The position numbers were made by a program, and so were the translations under genes. The notes under the pieces were generated by a model. The model was not told the DNA's origin. It searched no databases and saw only the letters and a program-made list of their open reading frames with translations. Below are positions 21,736 through 33,900 of a DNA stretch of 64,000 nt, one piece after another. Origin of the DNA: Torymus aiolomorphi (taxonomy: Eukaryota; Arthropoda; Insecta; Hymenoptera; Torymidae); contig CM070874.1 in NCBI GenBank assembly GCA_036365515.1, positions 167,407,797 to 167,471,796 on the forward strand. The letters run 5' to 3'. Every line of letters begins with the position of its first letter. Position 1 is the stretch's first letter.

Positions 21736-22413
21736 GGGGGCTAGACACCTTTTTTCTCTGAAATAAGAAGTCACATTTTAATACATAAATGTAAACTAAT
21801 TATTTCATACTTTTTACATATAAAAGTGGGTATATTTACCTTACCTTAAAACTTTCTCCGTTGGGCCTTTTATATGGTCCAGAACCATAGTCATCGATGA
21901 AACAAGTTTTTTCACTAACCGTAAGCTTTGAAATTTTCCTGTGGATGGATTGACTCCAGATTTGAACTAAATTACTCCTGAATAGTATAATTCTCATATG
22001 AGTGTAGGGATTTAGGATTAAATGTCGGAAAAAATTTTTACATCAGAAAAATTATGAAAAAATACAAAAAATTTAAAAAAATTAAAAAAAAAACTCTTGA
22101 AAAACAGCACAATTTTTTTTTTCTCATTAGATCAAAAATCCCTACACTCATATGAGAATTATACTATTCAGGAGTAATTTAGTTCAAATCTGGAGTCAAT
22201 CCATCCACAGGAAAATTTCAAAGCTTACGGTTAGTGAAAAAACTTGTTTCATTGGTGACTATGGTTCTGGACCATATAAAAGGCCCATCGGAGAAAGTTT
22301 TAAGGTAAGGTAAATATACCCACTTTTATATGTAAAAAGTATGAAATAATTAGTTTACATTTATGTATTAAAATGTGACTTCTTATTTCAGAGAAAAAAG
22401 GTGTCTAGCCCCC
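21736..22413. mobile_element. 678-bp foldback element at TTAA
   Basis: The ends are GGGGGCTAGACACC and its complement, directly flanked by TTAA on both sides (21,732-21,735 and 22,414-22,417). The arms, ~277 bp each (21,736-22,012 and 22,138-22,413), are nearly identical; a ~125-bp A-rich spacer lies between. TTAA targets are known for piggyBac- and Kolobok-type elements; no transposase is present, so assignment is open. A 34-bp terminal remnant lies at 48,439-48,472 in the same surrounding repeat. Confidence 0.85.
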
Positions 22414-25254
22414 TTAAAGTTGTTAAAAACGATAACAATAATATATTTTTTCTTTGTAGCTATTGCAAGGAATAAAAGAAAAAAGTACAAGTTCTCAGAA
22501 TTACAATTCAAATCTCTATATCACCTGATTCTCTTGCTTTTATAAAACTTGAAGCTCAAAGTTGGCTGAGAAGTTGAGTTCTTATGTCAACTGCCATTTC
22601 CATAGCAGCAGGCGGTACAAAGTTTTTTTAAAATTATTCTTTCGCATCTATTTCTCTGAAATCACCTAATCCTCTAGCCTTTACAAAATGCGAAGCTCAA
22701 AGTTTGCCAAGTTAACTACCCTTACGTAACAGAACCTGATACTAAGTTTTTTTACAAAACACTCTTATGCATCCATTTGCTTTTGTTTTTTTGACAAATT
22801 ATTATTACATTATTAAATTTGTGATAAAATTTACCTTTAGCCTTTTATTGCACATTCTAATGCTGGAACTCATTTCATTATTTTGATATCCACATATTTC
22901 TTTTTCATAATATTTTATCAAAGACTTGCAAGGGTACTAGATCTAATAATCATACTATTGCATCACAATCAGCTAGCAAATTAAAATGTTGGCTGCAGAT
23001 TCAAAAAGTAGCCATTACAGTAATTTATATTATGGTTTTATGTACTGTATATTCACAGAACAAATGGCTCCTCTGAATCATTTGGTGCCCCTCACCATAA
23101 GCCAATCATTAATTACATTATTTTCAACACTTGGATTCGTTGAAGTTTTCACTAGAAACCACTTGAATTAATAATCTATCAGACACATCTTGCAAAATTA
23201 AAAACAAAAGTTTATGAACTAAGAATCATTGGAAGGAAAAAGCTTTCTCCATATTCTTTTATAGTAGAAAGTATAAAACAGCTTAATTTAATAACTCATG
23301 ATTGCCGCACACATCTTGTGAAATTAAAAACAATCAGTTTATGAACTATAATTACTGATAATAAAAGCTTTCTTAACATTCTTGTATACTTTTTCAAATA
23401 ATTATCTGAATCTTGTGTAGAAAAATATTTACTCAGAAATCCTCTGAAACATTTTGACGTCTCCCTCCGTGAGAAAATTATAAAATTAGATTAACTGAGC
23501 ACTTTTTTTCGTTGAAATTTTCCCAACAATAACAAATCATTTTGGCTTTTTTCTGTATTTTAATGTTCATTTGGCATAATCTTTTAATTGGTGTTTAAGT
23601 AAATATGTACAAGAGCACAGCACTAATATCGACTCAGTTTCTTGTAGTATAGACAAAAAATGTTTTTTTTTAACCAAGCCTCTAACGTCTGACCAATATT
23701 TTAAATTCTGATTTTAAGTAGAGGTTCTAAATTTGTTATAAACACTTCATTTAACACATCATACTGCTACTTATTTTATTTATTATACAAAACATTTTAT
23801 TATATCTGATCTGAAAACTTGCACTTACTTCACTATTATTATATTTCTAAGTTATTTTCTTGTACAGGACGCTTGTAGATTTCCATTTTTTCAGGCCGTT
23901 GTTTATAGTATATGCAAAAATTACTAAGAACTCCTCTGAAACATTTTGACGTCTTCCACCGTAAGAAATTTCTCATATAATCTAAAAAAATAATAATAAA
24001 TCAACACAAAGTGTTAATGTTCATTTTTATAACCAACATTTTATATTTTAAAAATAGATATTTAGTCATTTAATACGTATCTGATTATTTTTATTGTTGA
24101 TATACACAAGAAATCTTGTAGTTATCTGAATCTTGTGTAGAAAAATATTGACTGAGAAATCCTCTGAAACATTTTGACGTCTCCCACCGTGAGAAAATTA
24201 TAAAATTAGATTAACTGAGCACTTTTATTTGTTGAAATTTTCACAACAATAACACATCATTTTTGCTTTTTTCTGTATTTTAAGGTTCATTTGGCATAAT
24301 TTTTTAATTCGTGGTTAAGTAAATATGTACAAGAGCACAGCACTAATATCGACTCAGTTTCTTGAAGTATAGACAAAAAATGCTTTTTCTTAACCAAGGC
24401 TCTAACGTCTCACATTATTTTATATTCTGATTTTAAGTAGACGTTTTAAATTTGTTATAAACAGTTCATTTAACACATCATACCGCTACTTTATTTTATT
24501 TATTATACAAAACATTTTATTATATCTGATCTGAAAACTTGCACTGACTTCACTATAATTATATTATAGATATGTCTTGAAAAATATTGTGTCGTAAATA
24601 ATAATATATTTGCCCCATAGTAATATTGGTTTGGTTTTTCTATCTTGAGTAGTACGTGTCTGTTCTTGTATTAAAATAACTTTTTCTTGTTCATTAATAA
24701 TAACTCCAAGGGTCATGAGGGCACTCGTTCATTTTTGTTAATTCAAAATTAGATTTTTCAGACAGTACACAATTAGAACTCCTCAACATTATTGGCTATA
24801 ATTATATATATCTTCAAAATGACTCGAAAAAAATCTTCTGGTATAATATCTGTAAAAATAAAAAATCTCACAAAGTATCAAGTTTAAAAAAATTATTTTA
24901 GCCATTTAACATTTAGCTAGTAAGTACTTATCTAATTTAAGTTATTTCCCCATTGATTGATAGCCGAATAGATCAATTTTTCTCATCACCAGTTAACAAC
25001 TTGAGATCTTTCAAATACATAACTAATTAACTAACTCACGATATGATAACATTTGTAAAATGTATATCTATAAAATAATAGATAGATAAAAATTCTTCTT
25101 CTTAGATTGCTAAGAATAAGTTCTTAACCTAAACAATCTAGCAACTTCTTGAGATTTTTGAAATGTGTTATTAACTAACTCACGATATGATAACATTTGT
25201 ATATAAAAATACTGACATGTTGTATGTAAGGTTAGATCGATCAGATACGGGTGT
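22414..25254 (-). repeat. Interspersed repeat RA, inverted copy with internal ~445-bp duplication
   Basis: 22,418-22,745 is the reverse complement of 48,110-48,438, and 22,748-23,000 that of 28,500-28,737. Together they show the uninterrupted target of the Gypsy element (AAGT at 22,744-22,747). Within it, 23,402-23,850 is repeated at 24,123-24,565 (shared CATTTTGACGTCTCCC block). 24,700-24,780 is inverse to 11,650-11,710. A 61-codon frame at 22,986-23,171 has no recognised motif. Confidence 0.65.
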
Positions 25255-25612
25255 GTATATATATATTTAGATATACAAGCGTAAGATAGACGACAACCGG
25301 AAGTGTCGTAAGAGCTGCAAACCGGATGCCGGAATAAGGAGAAGAAAAGTATAAAAGGAAATCGCACATAAAAAAATTCAGCTCTCTATATCTTCTGAAC
25401 GAGATAATCTTTTTAAATAAAATGTTTTGATTTGAGCAGAGCAATGAAATGGCTTTCGATTAAGAGGGATATGTTATATAGTAAAAACTAACGCAATATA
25501 CGTAAAAGCGCATTGAATTTTTCGTACACCCATTTCAATGTATATGTAGCACGGGTCTCTCCTTTAGGCTTCTTCTATACTTGCCTTCGGAGCACTCCCG
25601 CGCTCCTTGATT
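25255..25612 (-). repeat. GGAGCGCTCC repeat, copy 3
   Basis: Reverse complement of 12,889-13,260; here the palindrome reads GGAGCACTCC. The repeat RA lies beyond its distal end, as it lies on the other side of copy 2. Confidence 0.75.
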
Positions 25613-26294
25613 TCATATTCTACACTTAAAATGAGCACTCGCCACATAAATCGAATTTTTTATGTAAATTATATTAAATTTAATTGAATTTTATATTAAT
25701 TTTCATGCTGATTAATCGCAATATTCATAGAAATGTTCATGAAAATAGATATACAGAACCGTAAATTTAATATTTTTGATTTGAACTAACAATTAGTTAC
25801 ATGTATTGAGATTTTAGATGAAGTGCCTTAAATTTAATTAACTTTTGCATTAATTTCCATGAGTAGGGTATTGCAATTTTCATGAAAATGCACACGAATT
25901 TTCATATTAGGTAGAGGAAATTTCATGTTCTACACTTAAAATGAGCACTCGCCACAAATTGAAATTTCATGTAAAGTATGTTAAATTTAATTCAATTTTA
26001 TATTGATTTTCATGTTAAAAAAACTGAAATATTTGTAAACCATACATTAAATTATAATAACTTTTACTTATTTTTTATATACGGCTGTACTTTTAATGTA
26101 ATGTTGAATTTTTGTCTACGTATATATGAAATTTCAAAGACAAAATTATTAATTTTTGTAGCAATATATTAAATTTTCGTAATAATTCATTAAAATTAAG
26201 TTTTTTTTTGCATTAAAATACTTCCATGTACAAAAAACTTGAATTTAATGTGCAACTGTACATTAAAAGTGTAATAAATTTAAGAATATTTTTA
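25613..26294. other. AT-rich repeat DNA without genes
   Basis: TTCTACACTTAAAATGAGCA occurs twice (25,618 and 25,927) with the following CTCGCCACA, a ~310-bp tandem duplication. 25,710-25,920 matches 18,240-18,420. No coding sequence is supported. Confidence 0.5.
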
Positions 26295-27289
26295 ACAGTG
26301 CATACAGTTGGTTCCGAGAGTTGTTTGCATTACTTGACTATCGATAATTGATTTCACAACTTTCATTTGTTTGATTTGCAATGAACAATTTGAATGTATT
26401 TACTTACATATAATTTGTTCAGCATACAATGACTCAAAGAAGTAAAAGACTTTTTCATTGGTATTTATTTGATTTATTTAAAAAAATCATAAATATTATT
26501 ATTTTATAGATTATACAGAAAAAAGTCTATACTTGCCTTATTTTATACTTTCGTAGAAAGTTTTATATTAACAATATTATTATTGGTACAGTCATGAAAA
26601 AAATTATTACCATTTGCCGAGTGCTTATTGAATAGATGAGATTCGAATAAATAAAAGGTCTAGACAAAAATTGTGTTGTTAAAACGTACTTAAATTTTTT
26701 TTTTTTAAAACGTGTTGATTGTATTAAAAAAATATTTAAGCTCTCATTAAAGTTTTTGGTACAGAGTTTGACGGATATTGAGAGAGAGAGGAAGAGAGGA
26801 AGAGAGAGAGGGGGGAGAAACAGAGGGTGAGAGTGAGCGGGGGAAGAGAGGGAGGGAAAGTAGATTATAAAGAAAAAATTTCTATACTTGCCTTATTTTA
26901 TACTTTCGTCGACAGTTTTACATTAACAATATTATTATTTGTACAGTCATGAAAAAAATTATTACCATTTATAGAGAGTGCTTATTGAATAGATGAGACT
27001 AGAAGAATTAAAAGGACTAGACAAATTGTGTTGTTAGAACGTACTAAAAATTAGCTTTTAATAAACATGTTGATTATTTAAAAAAATATTTAAGCTCCCA
27101 TTAAAGTTTTTGGTACTTCGTTTGACGGATGTTGAGAGAGAGGGAGAGAAGGGTGGAACAGAGAGGAAGGGAGAGAGAGGGCGAAAGAGACAGGGGGAGA
27201 AAGAGAGGGACGGCAGGGGCGAGAGGGAGGGAGAGTGAGAGACTATTGACAATACAAGCAATATATGTACATTAAAAACATACGGTTAT
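26295..27289. repeat. Interspersed repeat RB, copy 2, with two GA-rich tracts
   Basis: Direct copy of 20,455-20,930; a second partial copy begins near 26,878. Purine-rich GAGAGG/GGAGAG tracts at 26,780-26,862 and 27,133-27,243 follow matching sequence (TTTGACGGATRTTGAGAGAG) each time, so the tract is part of the repeat. No gene seen. Confidence 0.6.
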
Positions 27290-28737
27290 CAAATGCTTTT
27301 GATTGAACTTGATAATAAGCTTTTGCATAGAAGAAAATATTGCTGAGTGTGACGCGAGGTTATATTATAAATATACAATATAATTTTCAGTGTTTTGTGT
27401 AATAATAAATATAATATAGTACTGGTATGATGTGTTACATGAAGTGTTTATAATCAAATTTAAAAACTTCTATTAAAAGTCAGTTTCAGATGTTTTGAGA
27501 ATAGAACAAGTGTGTATTAATAAATAATTATGTGTTTTGAGGTTCATAAGCTTCATAATAAACTTTTGAATAGAAGAAAATATTGTTGAGTGACATGCGA
27601 GGTTATAAGTATACAATATAATTTTGTGTAATAAATAAAATAAAGTACTGGTATGATGTGTTACATGAAGTGTTTATAATCAAATTTTAAAACTTCTATT
27701 AAAAATCATTTTCAAATGTTTTGAGAATAGAACAAGTGTGTATTAATAAATAATTACGCGTTGTGAGGTTCATACACTTCATAATAAGCTTTGGCATAGC
27801 AGAAAATATTGCTGCGTGACACGTGAGGATATAAATATACAATATAATTTATGATGCCTATTTGAAATATTGGTCTGACAAGGAAGGGTATCGAACCCGA
27901 ACTCACCGATTTAAAAAATTTCGATATATGTTGTAGATCATGAAAAAATATGAGACACGTGTTTTTTCTTATCTGCGGAAAAACATATTTAGGGGGTAAA
28001 AACCACCCCGAAATATAACCCAAAAACGGTTTTTTAAATATATCTCGGCTTCTACTGCGTATTTCAGAGTAAAACAAAATAGAAATTACTTCTTATAAAA
28101 AAACAAAGATAACTGAAGCAATTTTGACCCTAAGGGTTGCAACCCTTATTTTTTATTTTCAATATACATGATCAAAAAATTAGCTTTATGAAAATAAAAA
28201 ATTTTTGAAATCGGTGAGTTCGGGTTCGATACCCTTCCTTGTGAGCCTTAGTTCAAAAAGCATCTGTCATCTTTAAAAAACTTAGTCGATATCAGTGCTG
28301 TGTTGTTGTACATATTTATTCAAGAACCAATAAAAAATTACGTCTAATGAACATGGAAGTACTGAAAAGAGCAAAAATGATGTGTTATTGCGAAAATTTC
28401 AAGGAATGAAAGTGCTCAGTTACTCTATTTTATGATTTTCTCTCCTTAGGAGATGTCAAAATGTTTCAGAGAAATTTTCAATACACATTTTTCTATACAA
28501 GATTGAGATAATAATAATGTTTAAGTCATCAACTGGTTGGGTTTTTAATTTTACAAGATTATGTGTATGATGAAAAAAAAATATTATGTAAAAGAAATAT
28601 GTGGATACCAAAATAATGAAACTAATTCCAGCTTTTGAATGTGCAATAGAAGGCTAGAGGTAAATTTTAGCATAATGTAATAATAATCTGTCAAAAAAAC
28701 AAGAGCACATGGATGCATAAGAGTGTTTTGTGAAAAA
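27290..28737 (+). repeat. Interspersed repeat RA, copy 3 (interrupted by MITE and by Gypsy)
   Basis: Starts with tandem ~250-bp subunits (27,300-27,840) like those at 12,160-12,750, then follows 14,214-14,760. It is split by the MITE at 27,879-28,241 and ends at the Gypsy insertion; the remainder resumes at 48,105-48,438. Confidence 0.7.
27879..28241. mobile_element. 363-bp MITE with ~38-bp TIRs and 3-bp TGA duplication
   Basis: TIRs CAAGGAAGGGTATCGAACCC... and its complement; TGA flanks both ends (27,876-27,878 and 28,242-28,244). The paralogous unoccupied site at 14,387 reads GGTCTGAGCCTT, so both ends and the duplication are fixed by direct comparison. The interior is AT-rich and non-coding. 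The TIR resembles a tRNA B box (GGTTCGATACCC), probably by chance. The superfamily is not assigned. Confidence 0.85.
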
Positions 28738-28741
28738 ACTT

Positions 28742-30771
28742 TGTAAGGTTTTATAGATAGGTTCTGTGGATAGGGGAGGGAAAATCAGGTTAGGAGTCAC
28801 CTCAAGTGCAATGGTGACTATATTTACATATACGATGGTTGAATGTTGAAGATATCGGTGCTGCTTGCTCTGCTGCTGATGTCCTCTGTTGTCAGATAAA
28901 TGATTATATTTATTTAATTATTCTCAAATAATGAATTTAATATTGAAAGAATTGTTATAAATGATAGCAAAATTTGTCGTACTAAAGTTATTTAATATGC
29001 AGAAAATAGTTAATTAAAAGATTCAAAATAATTAGCAGAAAATAATAAAAATCCAAATCGATTAATAATAATAATAATAATAATTGATATTTTATCGCAA
29101 AGGTAGATGTCAGGAGATAGGAAGCGGTGGTGGACAACGCCCAGGAAAATCAATAACAATAACGATATGCAAGTAAATGTGTTTATTTTCTTCCCTTACT
29201 CGGGAGATTGGTTATATGTATGTATACATATATATATAAATGTATGTGTATAATTAAATTACATTATGAGTTCCCAAAATAGGCAAAATTATGATTCGAT
29301 ATAAACAAAATTAATTTAGCGTGAAACTCCCTTGCGAGTAACCTTCCCGCCGTAGCAGACTAGTCCGACCCCTGTGTCATACACAAATCACCTATACGTA
29401 TGTAAACACATACGTGTACGCCCTCGTAGCGGTGACCGACGTGCCTCGATGATGCAAGGTTAAGCCCGGTCGCCCGCGATGCGCTGTTATTCTATTCGAA
29501 ATCCGCTGTATCTTACTACAAACTGAATGTGTGCGGTGTACGTGCCTCGGCGTAAAGATATTCCGATCGTCCTCGAAAATAATTCGTGTGATATTATTAA
29601 CTCCTGACGGGCTACCGCTCCTCCGGCTCGCGACCCTGCAGTGGCGAGGAACACCTCTCTTTTGAGGGGGTGCGCACCGACTCATTTACGTAAATCCTGA
29701 GTAAGTGATGCGCACTCTCCACCCGTCGACTCCTCGCCGGTACCCCTACTCTGGGCGTCCATCGTCGTCCCCTCGCCCCTCTCGCCTAGGAATTCTGCTT
29801 CTCAATTGATGTTCCGAAATTGCTTATTTAGAGAATAATAAAAACCCTAGGCGATCACACAGCATGCTTTGATATGGAGTTTTAAATCATCAAACGTTAA
29901 ATCGCATGATTGTGCAAAAGAAAATGAATACTTTAATTATTAATAATAAATTGACTCGTTATCCAAGTTTTATTGATATAATTATTCTCTTGGGACGTAC
30001 ACACAGCATGCTCGTGGGTTAATTTCCTATAATAAATGTTAATTATCAATTAAATGAGTTAAATCAGTGTTATAATTAATATAATTGAATATTAGATTAA
30101 GGATAATAATTTCCTAGTATGATCTATAGACTTTACCACGTAAGACTGTCACACAGCATGCTCATTGGTTGGGTTTCTAAAATAATTGTTAATAATGTTT
30201 ATTTTAGGGAAAATGTTTCTTATGCGTAATTAATTAATTACTCGATTATCGACTTGGTTATGTCGATAATCGGATGCACGATAGTCAAATTAATTGAAAG
30301 ATGAATTTTGTTTATTCTTATAGGTGCATGAATAACGAGGAGAATTAAATAATGATTATTCATATTCCGTCTTACTCGCACTCATGCGTAAGGCTATAGT
30401 AGTGTCCTTGTCTCATTGCATCAGCCAACACGTGGTTGCTCTGCTAGCTATAGGTTTAGCCAGACTCAGCACTATAGCAATATAAAGCTAAAACAAAAAA
30501 GACTCGGTACTGTAGCGTATTTAAAATAGCGCGAAATTCAAATTCTTGGTGGTTTGATTCCTGTCATACGCGTCCGGGACTCGGATCATCATTAACATTG
30601 AAACACTTACAGCAATCTTTATCTATGTGAATTTAACATAAATAAACCATTGTTCAAATACATTTAGATACACTTAAGGTCGGGGTAATTTATAATCAGA
30701 ATTCCCGCTCACTTAATCATACCCTTGCAGCAAGGTTGTGGTTATGTAACGTCTGCGTTAGGTTCGTTACA
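28742..30771 (-). repeat. Gypsy 1 left LTR (3' LTR), 2,030 bp
   Basis: Matches 43,905-44,738 followed by 46,942-48,104. It contains a (TAA)n tract near 29,065, and the block ACACAGCATGCTC(G/A)T(G/T)G three times (29,859, 30,002 and 30,152), an internal ~145-bp periodicity. A 97-codon frame inside is not supported as a gene. Confidence 0.9.
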
Positions 30772-30787
30772 TTTACCCCCTCCCCAT
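30772..30787 (-). other. Polypurine tract of Gypsy 1
   Basis: On the minus strand GGGGAGGGGGTAAA lies directly before the 3' LTR. It would prime plus-strand DNA synthesis. Confidence 0.75.
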
Positions 30788-31040
30788 ACTGGAATTTTGA
30801 TTATACATGAAAAAAAAACTGCATACATATAAAAAAAAATAAAGGAAATTTTCTTTGTTGCTATAGTGAAAAAAAATATATAAATAACAAAATAATCAAT
30901 GTCCTCGTTAGCATTTAAAAAAAAATATAATAAAAAGAGAGGAAAAGAAACATAATTCTTGTCAAAATAAAATAAAAAGCAACATACTTTCGTCATAAAA
31001 CGAGGAAAGGAAGAAAAAACATTATTTATCAAAATCTTCC

Positions 31041-31566
31041 TCATTCTTCCAAGTTGATGTCTTCGTTGATGATAAGGACGTCATCGTCCCGGTCATTTGG
31101 ACCTGTAGGCGGAGATCGTGGCCAGATCTTGATCCCGGGGTTGCTCGCCACGAACCGCAAGATATTGGCCCTGCGGTCGCTCGGGGCCTCGGCGGAGGGT
31201 GGTTCTGGGGATGACCGGGTCTGGAAGTGAGCCAAGACCCACTCCCTTGTTCGCTCCCTCCTTGGGGACGCCTCCTCGGCCTAGCACACTCGTGCCTGGA
31301 AACCCCGGGACCTTTTTCCTTGAAATAGGGTCCTAAGTTCCGCCTCTTTCTCCTGGACCCTGATCCTCATCTCCGTCTCGAGATTGAATATTACCCACCG
31401 GAGGTGGCAAATCTCCGTATTGAGGCGCCGCCTCATACATCTCTTCTGCTGTTTGGTTGTCATCCTGTGCGTAAGGGCGAAAATTAGCGACATGGAAAAC
31501 ACCTCGCACGGCGCCGGTGTTAGGGTTTGTTAGTTGGAACGCGCTCGGCCCCTTTTTTTCAGTCAC
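31041..31566 (-). pseudogene. Gypsy 1 integrase C-terminal tail
   Basis: Continues the integrase after a frameshift at ~31,566: VVTEKKGPSAFQLTNP, then RGVFHVANFRPYAQDD, which is the usual C-terminal region after the integrase core in Gypsy pol. It then degenerates into an acidic, Arg/Pro-rich tail with more than one open frame, ending DINLEE near 31,041. 30,788-31,040 is an A/T-rich 3' untranslated stretch. Confidence 0.65.
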
Positions 31567-33191
31567 GACATATGGCTCTCATACAACGCGAGAAATTTCG
31601 CGATTAAGTTATCTGGTGCGCTCGATAAGTTACACGTCTTTATCAAAACTAGATCGCCCACTTTGTAACGGGTACCGCGTGCACGTGCGTTTTCCTTGGC
31701 CGCGTGTGCCTCTCTTTTTCGTCTGATCCTGTTTCGTGCTAGCATGAGCTTGGCGTCTAAAGGTATTTCCTGCCTAGCCAGGGGCGTCAGCCACTTCTCC
31801 CAGAATCGCGTGGGTGTAGATCCTATGTGTAGTTCGGTAGGAGTGAACTCGGTAGTTTCGTGGTGTATTTCATTCAAACAACTTTCCACGAAGGGCACCC
31901 AATGAGCCCAACCCCCATGTTTATGACCTGTCACCGTTCCAAAGAAACGACCTACCTCCTTGTTAACTGTCTCTACGATATTACTTTGGGGGTGGCGTAT
32001 GGAGGAAAATGTATGGATTATACCCTCCCCTTTCAACCGCTTTTCCCAAGCTTGGGCAGTGAATTGAGAACCGTGGCCAGACTGAATTCGCTTCGGCTTC
32101 CCATACTTTGGGATATAATCGTTAAAGATTTTGTTTATCGTGGTTCGTGTATCTGCTTTTCTCATAGGGTATAATTTAACGAATTTTGTAAAGGCATCAA
32201 TCGTGACGAGAATGTAGCGCGTGCTTGCTTTGGATACTGGGAGCGGGCCCAAGTAGTCCATGGACAATAAGTCGCCTGGGCCAGGAGGGATAATAGGGGC
32301 CGTGATTATCTCGTTTGCGTACGTATAAACCTTATTTCGTTGACACGAATCGCAAATTTTAATTAATTTAGCTATGCATCGTCGCGCCTTCGTCGTCCAA
32401 AAAGCTTCTTCAAATATCTTCCGACACTTATAGGTCCCGATGTGCCCGTATAACTCATGTATTTCGTGGATGACCGCCTTAGCTAACCCTTCCGTCAAAA
32501 CCACCCTTTCGTGCCCCTCTTTTCCTTTCATTAACGTTTCTCCCTTTAGATGAAAGTCGCGACACTCTTTCCCGGCCTCTAGTCGAGTGATGATGTCCGC
32601 GAGTTTTCCGTCCCCGCGTTGTTCTGCAGCTGCGTTTTTTAATCGGTTGCGCAACTCGACATTTGGCCTTCGCGTTAATATCACTGATATGGAGATTTCA
32701 TCGGTCTGTTTATCCCGATTGTTTAAGGGGATGCGACTTAGAGCGTCCGCGATTTGATTCCTAGTACCCGGGATGTGCGTTACCTCTAAGCAATAAGCCT
32801 GGATAGCTAATCTCCATCGTATTAATCGACTGTTTAGGAATCGACACGATAATAGATAGGTTAGGGCCTGGTGGTCAGTTTCAATTTTTATGGGTCCCCC
32901 GAGAATGTATGATCGAAATTTCCCAAGTGCCTAGACTATGGCTAGTAATTCTAATTCCATAGTAAAATAACTAATTTCCGCCCCCCTTAATGACCGGCTC
33001 GCCATGCTCACAATCCGTGTTTTGCCGTTGTCGTCCTTCTGATACAGGAATGCCCCTAATGAGGTCTTACTCGCGTCTGTCATCAGGTAAAAGGGTCTGT
33101 CTCGGGAGGGGTGGTATAAGATGGCTTCTAAACAAAAAAGTTTTTTTACCCTTTTGAAAACTAATTGCATCTCATTTTTTCCCAATTCCAT
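31563..33191 (-). pseudogene. Gypsy 1 RNase H and integrase
   Basis: One frame holds RNase H (LMTDASKTSLGAFLYQ, ELELLAIV), a TAG at 32,931-32,933 where Trp is usual, then ETDHQALTYLL and IADALSRIP. Next comes the integrase zinc finger (HELYGHIGT..., CDSCQRN) and core: MDYLGPLPVSK with the first Asp, QSGHGSQFT where the second catalytic Asp is replaced by Gly, and VETVNKEVG with the Glu. These enzymes would degrade template RNA and insert the DNA copy into the genome. Losing both an in-frame codon and a catalytic residue shows the copy is dead. The RT lies upstream in a different frame, overlapping at 33,161-33,191. Confidence 0.85.
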
Positions 33192-33900
33192 TTTACCTCC
33201 TTTTTAGTCATATTAAACAATGGGACTGTCTCATGAGCAAGTTCGTATGTAAACTTCGAGCAAAAATTTATGAGTCCTAGAAACCCTTTCAATTGTTTGA
33301 CATTTCTCTGCGCCGGGAACCGATGGATGGTCTCTACTTTATCCGGATCGATTTTAATGCCCTCCGCGGTTAGAATGTGTCTGAGAAAATGCATCTCTTT
33401 TCGACAGAAGTTCACCTTTTCGAAGTTTACGGTATCCCCTTCCCCTTCTAAGTAAATTCTCTCGAACAGAATCTCGAGGTGCTCTAAGTGATCCTCGAAA
33501 TCTTCCGAGATACATAGCCAGTCATCAACAAAATCGATGATGAAATCCGACAAACTTTCAAGCACGAACTCAGACGCTCGTGTATGTGCCGCACTACTGA
33601 CCTTAGTACCGAAAGGCATGCCCTTATGCTGGTATGTCATTCCGCGGTGTAGAAAAGCGGTGAACTGTCGCGAAGCAGGGCTTAAGGATATTTGCCAAAA
33701 CCTGGATGTGAGGTCTAAACTTGTCATGACCTTTACCTTTGCGCATTTTCGTAAAACCTCGTCCATGCCCTCTGGCCCGTCATGGTCATTTTTTAATCGG
33801 ACATTTAATTCACGTGCGTCTAAGCATAGTCGAACCGCTCCCGATTTCTTTATCACTGGCACGATTGGGTTAATGTACTGGCTCTCTATTATATCTCTCT
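33161..33900 (-). pseudogene. Gypsy 1 reverse transcriptase
   Basis: Contains PVIKKSGAVRLCLDARELN, then MTSLDLTSRFWQISL, FLHRGMTYQHKGMPFGTK and the catalytic box IDFVDDWLCISE, followed by FLRHILTAEGIKIDP and KQLKGFLGLINF, the Gypsy RT thumb/connection. The upstream junction with protease (YNRE...ESQYINP) is disturbed by a duplicated CTCTATTATAT at 33,875-33,905. The RT-RNase H junction is frameshifted near 33,180. Confidence 0.85.

Noticed and set aside
22986..23171. 61-codon frame in repeat RA
   Set aside because: No motif, AT-rich, and not clearly preserved in the other RA copy near 28,500.
27879..28241. tRNA gene suggested by GGTTCGATACCC near both MITE ends
   Set aside because: The sequence is part of the MITE's inverted repeat and has no A box or cloverleaf.
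29392..29685. 97-codon minus-strand frame in the Gypsy 1 LTR
   Set aside because: Lies in the LTR with no recognisable motif; the other LTR copy breaks it.
30772..31040. Possible envelope gene after Gypsy 1 integrase (errantivirus-like)
   Set aside because: Only about 270 nt of A/T-rich DNA separates integrase from the PPT; no signal peptide, furin site or transmembrane frame is seen.
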